From the NCBI GenBank assembly GCA_021770615.1, contig JAETQR010000016.1:20031-84030 (forward strand): DNA of 64,000 nucleotides. The letters run 5' to 3'. The first letter of the stretch is position 1. Each line of letters begins with the position of its first letter. The stretch is from Lachnospiraceae bacterium (GTDB taxonomy: Bacteria > Bacillota_A > Clostridia > Lachnospirales > Lachnospiraceae). Made by a program: the position numbers and the translations under genes. Positions 50,149 to 58,975 of the stretch are shown here, one piece after another. The notes beneath the pieces are model-generated. The model saw only the letters and a program-made list of their open reading frames with translations, was not told the origin of the DNA and ran no database searches.

Positions 50149-50760
50149 ATGGGAAAATTATTTGTGATCATGGGAAAAAGTGCGACAGGAAAGGACTCCT
50201 TATATCAGAAAGTTATAGAGAAACATCCGGAACTGCATGAAATCGTATCTTATACGACGAGACCGATCCGGGCCGGTGAGACATATGGCAAGGAATATTT
50301 TTTTGTGAGCAAGGAAGAAATGTATGAGATGCAGGAGCAGGGAAAGATCATTGAATGCAGAAAATATGATACGGTACTTGGGCCATGGTTCTATTTTACT
50401 GCGGACGATGGACAGATTGATTTTGAAAAAGGAAGTTATATCCTGATCTCTACGCTTGAGGGATATGAAAAACTTCAGAGCTTTTTTGGAATCGGAAACA
50501 TTGTTCCTATTTATATTGAAGTAGATGATTTTAAGCGGCTGGAACGTGCGGTGAAACGGGAACGCAGCCAGAAGAGTCCCTGTGTGCCGGAGTTGTGCCG
50601 AAGATTTTTAGCCGATGAGGAGGATTTTTCTGAGGATAAACTTCAGATGGCCGGTATTGAGACACGGATTTTGAATGATGATCTGGAGCGGGCACTGGGA
50701 AATATCGAGAAACTGATTTGTGAAGCAACTAAGGATAGTACTGGAATAAATCAGAAATAA
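50149..50760 (+). CDS. Guanylate kinase-like protein
   Basis: 203 residues. I chose ATG 50149, with GAGGG just upstream. The P-loop is M-G-K-S-A-T-G-K-D-S near residue 10. The Y-T-T-R-P-I-R-A-G-E segment matches the GMP-binding domain of guanylate kinase. In Bacillus the gene at this position is thymidylate kinase. Whether this is the cell's main Gmk or a paralog is not clear; it deviates from the usual length by few residues. Confidence 0.85.
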   Translation: MGKLFVIMGKSATGKDSLYQKVIEKHPELHEIVSYTTRPIRAGETYGKEYFFVSKEEMYEMQEQGKIIECRKYDTVLGPWFYFTADDGQIDFEKGSYILISTLEGYEKLQSFFGIGNIVPIYIEVDDFKRLERAVKRERSQKSPCVPELCRRFLADEEDFSEDKLQMAGIETRILNDDLERALGNIEKLICEATKDSTGINQK

Positions 50761-50798
50761 ATGCTATAATGTGTATATAAGCAGAGAGGAGATGATAA

Positions 50799-51242
50799 GT
50801 GGTGGACATAAAGATTGATAATATTCAGCAGACGCAGGCGGCGACGACGGCGAAACAGACCCAGAGTACCGGTGAAGATTTTAAGTTCACCCTTATGAGT
50901 TCTCTTGAAGAGGATGGCCTTCAGGCCCGCCTTACGCTCATGATGGAGGACATCACGATGCAGGGGAAAAAGCTTGGAAAGCATATGGATGTCCGGGATA
51001 TGAAGCATTACCGTAAACTGATCCAGGAATTTATGAATGAGATCGTGAACCGCTCCCATAAATTCAGCCGTGAGAATTTTCTGGACAGGCGGGGGAGACA
51101 CAGGGTATATGGTATGATCAAGCGGGTCAATGCGGCGTTGGATGAGTTGGCGCAGGAGCTGATGCAGGAGGAGAAAGACCATCTTTCCATACTTGGGAAA
51201 ATTGATGAGATCCGGGGATTATTATTGGATATACTTACTTGA
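50799..51242 (+). CDS. yaaR: YaaR-family (DUF327) protein
   Basis: 147 residues, GTG start behind AGAGGAG. It matches the YaaR family by length and by the F-M-N-E-I-V-N-R-S-H-K-F-S-R-E-N segment. The function is unknown; the gene precedes holB in Bacillus and Clostridia. TATAAT (50765-50770) upstream may be a -10 but lies in the end of the kinase gene. Confidence 0.88.
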   Translation: MVDIKIDNIQQTQAATTAKQTQSTGEDFKFTLMSSLEEDGLQARLTLMMEDITMQGKKLGKHMDVRDMKHYRKLIQEFMNEIVNRSHKFSRENFLDRRGRHRVYGMIKRVNAALDELAQELMQEEKDHLSILGKIDEIRGLLLDILT

Positions 51243-51307
51243 CAGAGGAAGATGTGTGCGGGAAGAGTTCATGTTTTCTGCACAGATACTTCAGAAAGGA
51301 GGGCACT

Positions 51308-52294
51308 ATGTTTTTATTTTCAGAGATTATGGGGCATGATGATATTAAAGAGCATTTGCAGACAGCGATTCGGGAAGACAAGCCATTCCATGCCTATATT
51401 TTTCAAGGCGAGGTAGGCTGTGGCAAAGAGACCATGGCAAGAACATTTGCTGCGGGACTCCAGTGTCTGTCAGAGGAGAGGGACAGGCCATGTGGAACCT
51501 GTGCGTCCTGTAAACAAACCGATTCCGGAAATCAGCCGGATATCGTCTGGGTGAACCGGGAATTATCAAGTATCGGTGTGGATGATATCCGTGAGAAAAT
51601 AAATGGGTCGATTGCGATCCGGCCGTTTTCCAGTCCGTATAAGATTTATATTGTGCCGGAGGCAGACCGCATGACTGAGGCGGCGCAGAATGCTTTACTA
51701 AAAACGATAGAGGAGCCGCCGGAATATGGTGTCATCATCCTTTTGACAAGTAATATCAGCGCTCTGTTACCGACGATACAGTCCAGGTGCCTCAAACTGG
51801 AGTTTCGGCCGCTGTCTACAGCGACGGTAGAAAAATATCTTATAGATAAATACAATGTAGTTGATTACCGTGCGAGGACGAGTGCTATTTTTGCCCAGGG
51901 AAATCTGGGAAAAGCGATCCGGTATATTGAGTCCGAAGATTTTGAGGAAAAGAAGGACAAGGTGCTTCGGATCTTAAAAAATGTCCAGACAATGGATGTG
52001 TCAGAGATGTTAGAGCTCATAAAGGAAATCGGCGAGGATAAGGATAACGTAAAGGATTATATCGACCTTATGGTCTTGTGGTATCGGGATGTGCTTTTAT
52101 TTAAGGCTACCAAAAATATGAACCACCTTATTTTTCAGAGTGAGTTTCGTGCGATTTCTTCTGAGGCAAACCAGAGGGATTACGAAAAGATAGAAGAAAT
52201 TCTGCGTGCGTTTGATAAGGCAAAGCTACGTTTGAAAGCAAATGTAAATTTTGAGGTCGCAATGGAACTTATGCTGCTCACGCTGAAGCAATAA
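51308..52294 (+). CDS. holB: DNA polymerase III subunit delta'
   Basis: 328 residues from ATG 51308 behind AAAGGAGG. It carries the P-loop G-E-V-G-C-G-K-E, the zinc-binding set C-G-T-C-A-S-C-K near residue 65 and the clamp-loader motif E-P-P-E-Y-G with L-P-T-I-Q-S-R-C (SRC motif). It is part of the clamp loader. It lies between yaaR and yaaT, as in Bacillus. Confidence 0.95.
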   Translation: MFLFSEIMGHDDIKEHLQTAIREDKPFHAYIFQGEVGCGKETMARTFAAGLQCLSEERDRPCGTCASCKQTDSGNQPDIVWVNRELSSIGVDDIREKINGSIAIRPFSSPYKIYIVPEADRMTEAAQNALLKTIEEPPEYGVIILLTSNISALLPTIQSRCLKLEFRPLSTATVEKYLIDKYNVVDYRARTSAIFAQGNLGKAIRYIESEDFEEKKDKVLRILKNVQTMDVSEMLELIKEIGEDKDNVKDYIDLMVLWYRDVLLFKATKNMNHLIFQSEFRAISSEANQRDYEKIEEILRAFDKAKLRLKANVNFEVAMELMLLTLKQ

Positions 52295-52330
52295 TATGGA
52301 AAGACAGGGACAGAAAGGCAGGAAAATAAA

Positions 52331-53239
52331 TTGAAAACTATCATAGGTGTACGTTTTCGCCAGGCGGGAAAGATATATTATTTTGATCCGGGCGACAATG
52401 AAGATATAAAAAGGGGGACACATGTAATCGTAGAGACGGCAAAAGGCGTGGAATACGGCATGGTAGTCCTTCCGCCTACGGAGATGCCGGAGGAAAAGAT
52501 CGTATCCCCTCTGAAAGGGATCATACGCATTGCAACGCCGGAGGATGAGGAGAGCGAGCAAAAAAACAGAGAAAAGGAAGAAGAGGCTTTTGGAATCTGT
52601 CTTGAGAAGATTGCGCAGCACGGACTGGAAATGAAACTGATCGCAGCGGAATACACATTTGATAAAAATAAACTGCTTTTTTATTTTACTGCGGATGGGC
52701 GTATTGATTTTCGTGAACTGGTGAAGGATCTGGCATCAGTATTCCGGACAAGGATCGAACTCCGGCAGATCGGGGTCAGGGATGAGACAAAACTACGGGG
52801 CGGCATCGGTATATGCGGGCGGGCGCTCTGTTGCCATACGTATCTTTCTGAGTTTGCGCCGGTTTCGATCAAGATGGCAAAGGAGCAGAATCTTTCACTT
52901 AATCCGACGAAGATTTCCGGTGTATGCGGAAGGCTTATGTGTTGTCTGAAAAATGAAGAAGAAGCCTATGAGGAGTTAAACAGCCATCTTCCGAATGTGG
53001 GAAGCCGGGTGAGGACACCGGAGGGACTGCCGGGTGAAGTTCAGAGTGTAAGTGTACTGAAACAGAAAGTTAAGGTTATCGTAACGCTTGATAATGATGA
53101 GAAGGAAGTACGGGAGTATCAGGTCTCAGATCTTAAATTCAAAAGAGAGCGCAGGCGAAACCGTAACGACAGCGAGAATGATAAGGAACTCAAGGCACTT
53201 GAGGCAATGGAGAAAAAGGAAGGTAAATCAAAGATCTGA
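52331..53239 (+). CDS. ricT: PSP1-domain protein YaaT/RicT
   Basis: 302 residues from a TTG start with GGCAGGA upstream. The PSP1 domain carries C-G-R-A-L-C-C-H-T-Y-L and C-G-R-L-M-C-C-L-K. In Bacillus, YaaT, with YlbF and YmcA, is a [4Fe-4S] complex that steers RNase Y and promotes Spo0A phosphorylation during sporulation and biofilm formation. The stop overlaps the next ATG (TGATG). A Lys/Glu-rich tail follows the core. Confidence 0.93.
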   Translation: MKTIIGVRFRQAGKIYYFDPGDNEDIKRGTHVIVETAKGVEYGMVVLPPTEMPEEKIVSPLKGIIRIATPEDEESEQKNREKEEEAFGICLEKIAQHGLEMKLIAAEYTFDKNKLLFYFTADGRIDFRELVKDLASVFRTRIELRQIGVRDETKLRGGIGICGRALCCHTYLSEFAPVSIKMAKEQNLSLNPTKISGVCGRLMCCLKNEEEAYEELNSHLPNVGSRVRTPEGLPGEVQSVSVLKQKVKVIVTLDNDEKEVREYQVSDLKFKRERRRNRNDSENDKELKALEAMEKKEGKSKI

Positions 53240-53994
53240 TGTTACAGGAGAAACAATACAGAGAGTGTGGTCTTTTAAAACGGGGAGAACGTCTGGATGA
53301 CTTGCAGCGGGACGGCCTTATGATCATCCAGAATCCGGAATGGTTCTGTTTTGGTATGGATGCGGTGCTTCTGACTGCATTTGTACGGGCGGGGAAAGGG
53401 AGCCGTATGCTTGATCTGGGATGCGGAAATGGCGTTATCCCGATCCTGCTCTCAGCAAAAACGGAGGGTGAAGTTTTTGAGGGGCTTGAGATCCAGGAGG
53501 ATATCGCTGATATGGCAAGGCGAAGCGTGAAGTTTAACCGTCTGGAAAAGCAGATCCATATAATGACCGGGGATATCAAGGAGGCGTCTTCATATTATGA
53601 GGCGGCTTCTTTTGATGTGATCACCTCCAATCCGCCTTACATGACCAATGCTCATGGATTGACAAATGAAACGGGCCATAAGGCGGTTGCCAGACATGAA
53701 CTTTTATGTTCCCTGGAGGACGTCGTTCGTGAGAGCGCCAGACTTTTAAAACCTGGCGGGCATTTTTTTATGGTTCACAGACCCTTCCGGCTCAGTGAGA
53801 TCATGAATACAATGTGCCGGTATAAATTGGAACCAAAGAGGATGCGCATGGTGTATCCGTATGTGGACAGGGAACCCAATATGGTTCTTATTGAAGGAAC
53901 GAGAGGAGGAAATCAGGGGATGGTTGTGGAAAAACCCCTGATCGTGTATGAGGATGTGAATGTGTACACGAAAGAGGTGAGGGAACTTTACTAA
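53239..53994 (+). CDS. tRNA1(Val) adenine-N6 methyltransferase family (YabB)
   Basis: 251 residues. The SAM-binding motif is L-D-L-G-C-G-N-G near residue 56 and the catalytic motif is T-S-N-P-P-Y-M near 132. It matches the YabB/TrmN6 group, in the same genome position as in Bacillus. It is translationally coupled with ricT. Confidence 0.92.
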   Translation: MLQEKQYRECGLLKRGERLDDLQRDGLMIIQNPEWFCFGMDAVLLTAFVRAGKGSRMLDLGCGNGVIPILLSAKTEGEVFEGLEIQEDIADMARRSVKFNRLEKQIHIMTGDIKEASSYYEAASFDVITSNPPYMTNAHGLTNETGHKAVARHELLCSLEDVVRESARLLKPGGHFFMVHRPFRLSEIMNTMCRYKLEPKRMRMVYPYVDREPNMVLIEGTRGGNQGMVVEKPLIVYEDVNVYTKEVRELY

Positions 53995-54027
53995 CCCTGC
54001 ACTTATATATTTAGGAGGATACTGGTT

Positions 54028-54912
54028 ATGGGAACGCTATATTTATGTGCGACACCGATCGGGAATCTGGAAGATATCACTCTCAGGGTACTCCGGATCT
54101 TAAAAGAAGTGGATATGATCGCAGCAGAAGATACGAGACAGACGGTGAAACTGTTGAATCATTTTGAAATAAAAACTCCTCTTGTGAGTTATCATGAACA
54201 CAATAAATACCAAAAGACGCCGGTGCTTATCAAAGAACTTCTGGATGGGAAAAACATTGCCCTGGTGACAGATGCCGGAACACCGGCGATTTCAGATCCC
54301 GGAGAAGAACTGGCACTGGCGGCGTATGAGGCGGGAATTCCGGTCACATCTTTGCCGGGAGCTTCTGCGGTCATTACAGCGCTTACACTGTCTGGATTGC
54401 CGACGAGGAGTTTTGCATTTGAAGGTTTTTTGCCGCAGGATAAAAAGAACCGGGACAGAGTACTGGGAAATTTAAAGACCTCCGCATACACCACTGTATT
54501 TTATGAAGCACCACACCGGCTTGTAAAGACATTAGAACAGATCGCCGGGGTGGCAGGGGGAGAACGAAAGGTCGCTGTGTGCCGGGAACTGACTAAAAAA
54601 CATGAGACCGTAATGCAGTGTACTCTTGCAGAGGCTCTTTCTTATTTTAAGGAAAACACGCCAAGGGGTGAGTTTGTATTTGTCCTGCAGGGATCGGACG
54701 TTTCTGAATTGGAAAAAGAGGAGCAGAAGGAGTGGGAAAAGATTTCTCTGGAGGAACATATGGAGATGTATGCGTTGCGGGGAATGGAACGGAAAGAGGC
54801 GATGAAAGCGGTGGCAAAGGATCGGGGAATGACCAAAAATCAGGTGTATCGGGAATTGATGGTGAATTCCAAAAAATCCCAGCAACAAGCAAAAGGAAAG
54901 GCAGGAGTCTAG
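54028..54912 (+). CDS. rsmI: 16S rRNA (cytidine(1402)-2'-O)-methyltransferase
   Basis: 294 residues. The N-terminus L-Y-L-C-A-T-P-I-G-N-L-E-D-I-T and T-D-A-G-T-P-A-I-S-D-P-G-E-E are typical of RsmI. It 2'-O-methylates C1402 in 16S rRNA. A GGCAGGAG/CTCCTGCC hairpin (54899-54926) lies across the stop and may end transcription, although no T-run follows. Confidence 0.95.
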   Translation: MGTLYLCATPIGNLEDITLRVLRILKEVDMIAAEDTRQTVKLLNHFEIKTPLVSYHEHNKYQKTPVLIKELLDGKNIALVTDAGTPAISDPGEELALAAYEAGIPVTSLPGASAVITALTLSGLPTRSFAFEGFLPQDKKNRDRVLGNLKTSAYTTVFYEAPHRLVKTLEQIAGVAGGERKVAVCRELTKKHETVMQCTLAEALSYFKENTPRGEFVFVLQGSDVSELEKEEQKEWEKISLEEHMEMYALRGMERKEAMKAVAKDRGMTKNQVYRELMVNSKKSQQQAKGKAGV

Positions 54913-54944
54913 GGGGGCTCCTGCCACACTAAAGGGATATATGA

Positions 54945-55199
54945 TTAAATTAAACCAGCTAGCTTAGATAATTCTTTGATAGATTTTTTGGAAACAAGTT
55001 TTCCGTGATATTCTATCAAATCTTCTTCTGAACCTGTAAAAATATCAGTCGGCTCATATTTTTCTAAAACAATACGGTTATCTTCTGTGAAAATTTCTAA
55101 TGCGTCTCTATCTCCGATCCCAAGTGAACGCCTAAGCTCAATCGGAATAGTGATACGACCTAATTCGTCCAATCGTCTTACGATTCCTGTGTTTTTCAT
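54945..55199 (-). CDS. abrB: AbrB-family transition-state regulator
   Basis: 84 residues from ATG 55199 behind AAAGGAG. The N-terminal swapped-hairpin domain (G-I-V-R-R-L-D-E-L-G-R-I-T-I-P-I-E-L-R) is intact. It represses post-exponential genes in Bacillus and is usually kept down by Spo0A. The gene is next to rsmI, as in Bacillus. The upstream open frame is not translated. It may contribute to control of the Spo0A-box loci, but this is inference. Confidence 0.92.
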   Translation of the reverse strand: MKNTGIVRRLDELGRITIPIELRRSLGIGDRDALEIFTEDNRIVLEKYEPTDIFTGSEEDLIEYHGKLVSKKSIKELSKLAGLI

Positions 55200-55257
55200 A
55201 ATTGAATCTCCTTTGAATATGTATCTCAATGGATCAACGTACCCTTGATATGTTCTT

Positions 55258-55286
55258 ATATTATCATTTGTTTTTTGCTTAGTCAA
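55258..55286 (-). promoter_or_regulatory. Promoter of abrB
   Basis: On the minus strand: TTGACT (55281-55286), 17-bp spacer, TAATAT (55258-55263). Confidence 0.65.
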
Positions 55287-55346
55287 TAAAATGAATATTA
55301 AAAAATATAAAATATGTATTAAAATGTCTAAACATAGAAAATATTA

Positions 55347-55853
55347 TCAGATTTTGTCAGGAATCCTGCGGAGTATGTGCATTGACAGATATCCGATCAG
55401 TATCCCGGTTACCAATCCGCTAAAATATAAAATGGGAAGATACCAAAGGACAGAATGAAGTCCAACAAGAAAAGCAGCAGTAAGGAATTGCCCAATGTTG
55501 TGAAAAATCCCCCCGAGTGCACTTACGGAAATAATGGAGAAGTGCATAATCTTCAGGTGTACCTTTTTTGTGAGCGTCATTAAAACCAAACTCAGTATGC
55601 TGCCGGCCAGACTATATAAAAGTGCAAATAAATTTCCGAATGTTAAAGCATTTAGCACATTGCGGAGCATGGACAGGCCGAACGCATAGCGGAAATTTTT
55701 TTTGTAGAGTACGATGACAATGACGAGATTTGCCAGCCCGAGTTTCATTCCGGGAAAGGGAACGGGAAGAGGGATCAGGCTTTCGATGTAGCTGAAAATA
55801 AAGGCAAGCGCAGTATACAGTGAGAATTCGGCAATATTTTTTATATTACTCAT
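55347..55853 (-). CDS. Gx transporter family (heptaprenyl diphosphate synthase component I-like) membrane protein
   Basis: 168 residues with five or so membrane helices. L-Y-T-A-L-A-F-I-F-S-Y-I-E-S-L-I-P and P-G-M-K-L-G-L-A-N mark the PF07456 family. These are proposed S-component-like transporters. The start overlaps the stop of the upstream NusG-II gene (ATGA), so translation is coupled. Confidence 0.88.
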   Translation of the reverse strand: MSNIKNIAEFSLYTALAFIFSYIESLIPLPVPFPGMKLGLANLVIVIVLYKKNFRYAFGLSMLRNVLNALTFGNLFALLYSLAGSILSLVLMTLTKKVHLKIMHFSIISVSALGGIFHNIGQFLTAAFLVGLHSVLWYLPILYFSGLVTGILIGYLSMHILRRIPDKI

Positions 55854-56233
55854 GATCCACCTCCTGTGATGGCATCGAGCCCGTTGTCCTCATTCTGGTT
55901 TACGATCTCCAGCACGAGTTTGTGGGGAAGACATACAATGGTTTCCCCAGTTTTTGATATTCCATGCATGTTCACACAGACTTTATCGTGGCAGTCGGCT
56001 TCTTTCATATAAACAGTTCCTTCTTTAATATAGAAGGTATTTGTTCCGTTTTCGGTCCGGATGTGTTCTGTCCGGTTCGTGGAGAGAGGGTAGGTGTAGA
56101 GAACTTTTCCGTCTGCGCGTACTTCTACATAATTTCCCGAGGCTGTGCGGGGCATATAGATCATAATGCTCAAAAACACGCCAAGCAAGAGAAGAAATAG
56201 AATAAAAATAAAATCTGTTTTTTGGGGTTTCAT
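55850..56233 (-). CDS. NusG domain II-containing membrane-anchored protein
   Basis: 127 residues from ATG 56233 behind GAGGAGG. One membrane segment (residues 8-28) is followed by a small beta domain with D-C-H-D-K-V-C-V-N-M-H-G-I and C-L-P-H-K-L, the NusG-II signature. It is almost always paired with the Gx transporter gene, as here. The paired Cys residues suggest a redox or metal role. Confidence 0.88.
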   Translation of the reverse strand: MKPQKTDFIFILFLLLLGVFLSIMIYMPRTASGNYVEVRADGKVLYTYPLSTNRTEHIRTENGTNTFYIKEGTVYMKEADCHDKVCVNMHGISKTGETIVCLPHKLVLEIVNQNEDNGLDAITGGGS

Positions 56234-56422
56234 CCGGCTCCTCCTCTGTTTTTTTAAAAGTATAACATAAATAACATGTCTGGAAAACAAAAAAACGATA
56301 AACTGCAACAAATTGTGAAAGATATTCTTGACATGGGAAAAGTGGTGGTATATGATAAAGGTACACGTGGTTTTGAAAACTACATGAGGTAACAGCGATT
56401 ACAATGAAAGGAAGTTGGTTTG

Positions 56423-58204
56423 ATGGGAAGCGCAGATGGAAAGAAGTTTGAACTTGTAGGGATTGCGGACCGTTTTATCGATACAGAAGTAGATGAAAAA
56501 GGCATCCTGAATGCAATTTCGTATAAGAATGATGAAAAGTTCAATTTTGCGTATGATGTGGTAGATGTAATGGCAAAGAAGTGTCCTGATAAACTGGCGA
56601 TGCTTCATGTAGCGAAAGATGGACGGGAGCGGTATTTTTCGTTCCGGGATATGGCGAAGTATTCCAATATGGCGGCGAATTATTTCAGTTATCTTGGAAT
56701 CCGCCGGGGTGATAAGGTGATGCTCGTGCTAAAACGGCATTTCCAGTTCTGGTTTTCAATCCTGGCACTTCATAAGATCGGGGCGATCGCGATACCTGCT
56801 ACGAACCTTCTTACAAAGAAAGATTTTGAATACCGGTTTAAGGTGGGGGAGATAGATGCTATTGTCTGTACAGCGGATGATGAGGTTTCCCGTGAAGTAG
56901 ATAAAGCGGCGTGGGGAAATTCAAGATTAAAGACTAAGATCATGGTGGGTGGGGCCAGAGAGTCCTGGCATTGTTTTAATAAAGATATACGATATTTTTC
57001 TGCTAATTTTACAAAACCGGAGGATGCACCCGGCGGGGATGATACGATGCTTATGTTTTTTACATCCGGCACGACTTCGTATCCAAAGATAACAACACAC
57101 AGTTATAAATACCCTTTGGGACATTATATTACAGCAAAATACTGGCATCAGGTAGACCCTGATGGAATCCATTTTGCGATTTCTGATACCGGTTGGGGAA
57201 AGGCGCTCTGGGGAAAGATTTACGGACAGTGGATCTGTGAGGCTCCGATCTTTACGTATGATTTTGATGACTTTGATGCAAAAGAAATCCTTAAGATGAT
57301 TGAAAAATATCAGATCACTACATTCTGTGCGCCGCCTACGGTGTATCGTGTAATGGTGCATCTGAAACTGGAGAATTATGATCTTTCCTCTCTGCAGAAT
57401 GTGACGACGGCAGGAGAGGCACTGAATCCGAAGATTTATGAGAAATTTAAAGAAAAAACAGGATTTGATATCATGGAAGGATTTGGACAGACAGAGACGA
57501 CGATGCTCATCGGAAACATTCAGGGGATGACGCCGCGGCCGGGTTCAATGGGAAAACCGAGTCCGCTTTATGATGTTTCTGTTATGCGTCCGGATGGAAC
57601 GACCGCAGAACCCCACGAAGAAGGCGAAATCGTGGTAAAGACGTCGGAAGGTATCCCAAATGGTCTTTTTACAGGGTATTTTGGAGATCAGGAGAAGACA
57701 GATTCCGTCTGGTATGATGGCTATTATCATACGGGTGATACGGCATTTATGGATGAGGATGGCTATTTGTGGTATGTGGGAAGAGTGGATGATGTGATCA
57801 AATCGGCTGGATACCGTATTGGGCCGTTTGAGATTGAGAATGAGATCATGAAACTTCCGTATGTGCTCGAGTGTGCGGTGACCTCTGTGCCGGACCGGCT
57901 CAGGGGACAGGCGATCAAAGCGACGATCGTGCTGGCCGATGGCAGTGAGGGCGACGAGCATATGAAAAATGATATCGTCAAATATCTTAAAAAGAACATT
58001 GCCTCTTATAAATGGCCGAAGATCGTAGATTTTGCAAAAGAACTTCCGAAGACGATAAGCGGTAAGATCCGAAGAGCGGAGATTAAGCAGGGAGATTGGA
58101 ATGAAGAGGGCTCTGAGGAAGAAATAAAGCCGCAGAATGTTTCAGATGAAGCTGCTACAGACGAATCTGCTGTAGAAGAAAAGGAAGGTTCAATCGATGA
58201 ATAA
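56423..58204 (+). CDS. Acyl-CoA synthetase (medium-chain type, ANL superfamily)
   Basis: 593 residues from ATG 56423 behind AAAGGAAG. It carries the AMP-binding motif F-F-T-S-G-T-T-S-Y-P-K near residue 210, G-F-G-Q-T-E-T-T near 350, Y-H-T-G-D-T-A near 430 and the K-S-A-G-Y-R-I hinge, with S-G-K-I-R-R near the end. The C-terminal tail is acidic. It is coupled to the PAP2 gene by overlap. It likely makes an acyl-CoA from a medium-chain or aromatic acid. Confidence 0.93.
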   Translation: MGSADGKKFELVGIADRFIDTEVDEKGILNAISYKNDEKFNFAYDVVDVMAKKCPDKLAMLHVAKDGRERYFSFRDMAKYSNMAANYFSYLGIRRGDKVMLVLKRHFQFWFSILALHKIGAIAIPATNLLTKKDFEYRFKVGEIDAIVCTADDEVSREVDKAAWGNSRLKTKIMVGGARESWHCFNKDIRYFSANFTKPEDAPGGDDTMLMFFTSGTTSYPKITTHSYKYPLGHYITAKYWHQVDPDGIHFAISDTGWGKALWGKIYGQWICEAPIFTYDFDDFDAKEILKMIEKYQITTFCAPPTVYRVMVHLKLENYDLSSLQNVTTAGEALNPKIYEKFKEKTGFDIMEGFGQTETTMLIGNIQGMTPRPGSMGKPSPLYDVSVMRPDGTTAEPHEEGEIVVKTSEGIPNGLFTGYFGDQEKTDSVWYDGYYHTGDTAFMDEDGYLWYVGRVDDVIKSAGYRIGPFEIENEIMKLPYVLECAVTSVPDRLRGQAIKATIVLADGSEGDEHMKNDIVKYLKKNIASYKWPKIVDFAKELPKTISGKIRRAEIKQGDWNEEGSEEEIKPQNVSDEAATDESAVEEKEGSIDE

Positions 58205-58847
58205 AACAGGTTTTTTCTGGAAAAAGCTCAGGGAGGCGCTTGTATTTATATATTTTCCGGTTTATCTGCTCTGGTTTTTTATGCTGGAGCAGATGAATCC
58301 GGAAAATATATTTTTTGTGACAAATCCACTGGACCGCTATATCCCGTTTTGTGAATATTTTATCGTGCCGTATCTGTTATGGTTCCCCTATTTGTTCGGG
58401 GGATTGTCCTGGTTTTTCTTACGGGAAAGAAAAAGCGGATTTATGAAATTTGCAGTCACGCTCATCATAGGTTTGACTGCCTGCCTTCTTATCTATACGA
58501 TTTTCCCGAACGCCCAGGCGCTCCGCCCGGCATCTTATCCCCATGATAATTTGTTTACCCGTGTAGTAAAACTGCTTCAGGACTTTGATACGCCGACGAA
58601 TGTCTGCCCGAGTATTCATGTGTTTTCGACGGTTGCTTTGCATATTGCTGTTGTAAAGAGTGAATACCTCGGGAAAAAGCACTGTGTAAAATATGGGTCT
58701 TTGATCCTTAGTGTGTTCATATGTATGTCTACTGTATTTTTAAAACAGCATTCGGTCACCGATGTGATCTGTGCGCTTGTTTTGAATGCTGTGTTGTATG
58801 TTCTTATTTACCGGCCATACAGGGCGGAGTCTCATGTTAGTGTATAA
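58197..58847 (+). CDS. PAP2-family phosphatase/phosphotransferase
   Basis: 216 residues with six predicted membrane helices. The motif C-P-S-I-H-V-F-S-T near residue 140 and K-Q-H-S-V-T-D-V near 182 hold the catalytic His residues of the PAP2 family. It may act on lipid phosphates or as an inositol phosphotransferase-like enzyme. It is the last chromosomal gene before the mobile element. Confidence 0.9.
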   Translation: MNKTGFFWKKLREALVFIYFPVYLLWFFMLEQMNPENIFFVTNPLDRYIPFCEYFIVPYLLWFPYLFGGLSWFFLRERKSGFMKFAVTLIIGLTACLLIYTIFPNAQALRPASYPHDNLFTRVVKLLQDFDTPTNVCPSIHVFSTVALHIAVVKSEYLGKKHCVKYGSLILSVFICMSTVFLKQHSVTDVICALVLNAVLYVLIYRPYRAESHVSV

Positions 58848-58975
58848 TTTACTTTAAACTAACATTCCATACCAAAATCCCCATTTTACACAATCTATCA
58901 AACTCATTACATCATCAAATCAACCATTTGCCCTTGTTTTTTCCCTTATGGTGTTCCAACAAGGGCAAATTTCTT
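58848..58975. other. Left junction of the mobile element with 13-bp inverted repeat
   Basis: ATTTGCCCTTGTT (58926-58938) and its complement (58958-58970) form a hairpin just 3' of the integrase gene, probably its terminator. The left attachment site should lie in this 128-bp stretch, but the right end of the element is outside the window, so the core repeat cannot be identified. Confidence 0.6.
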
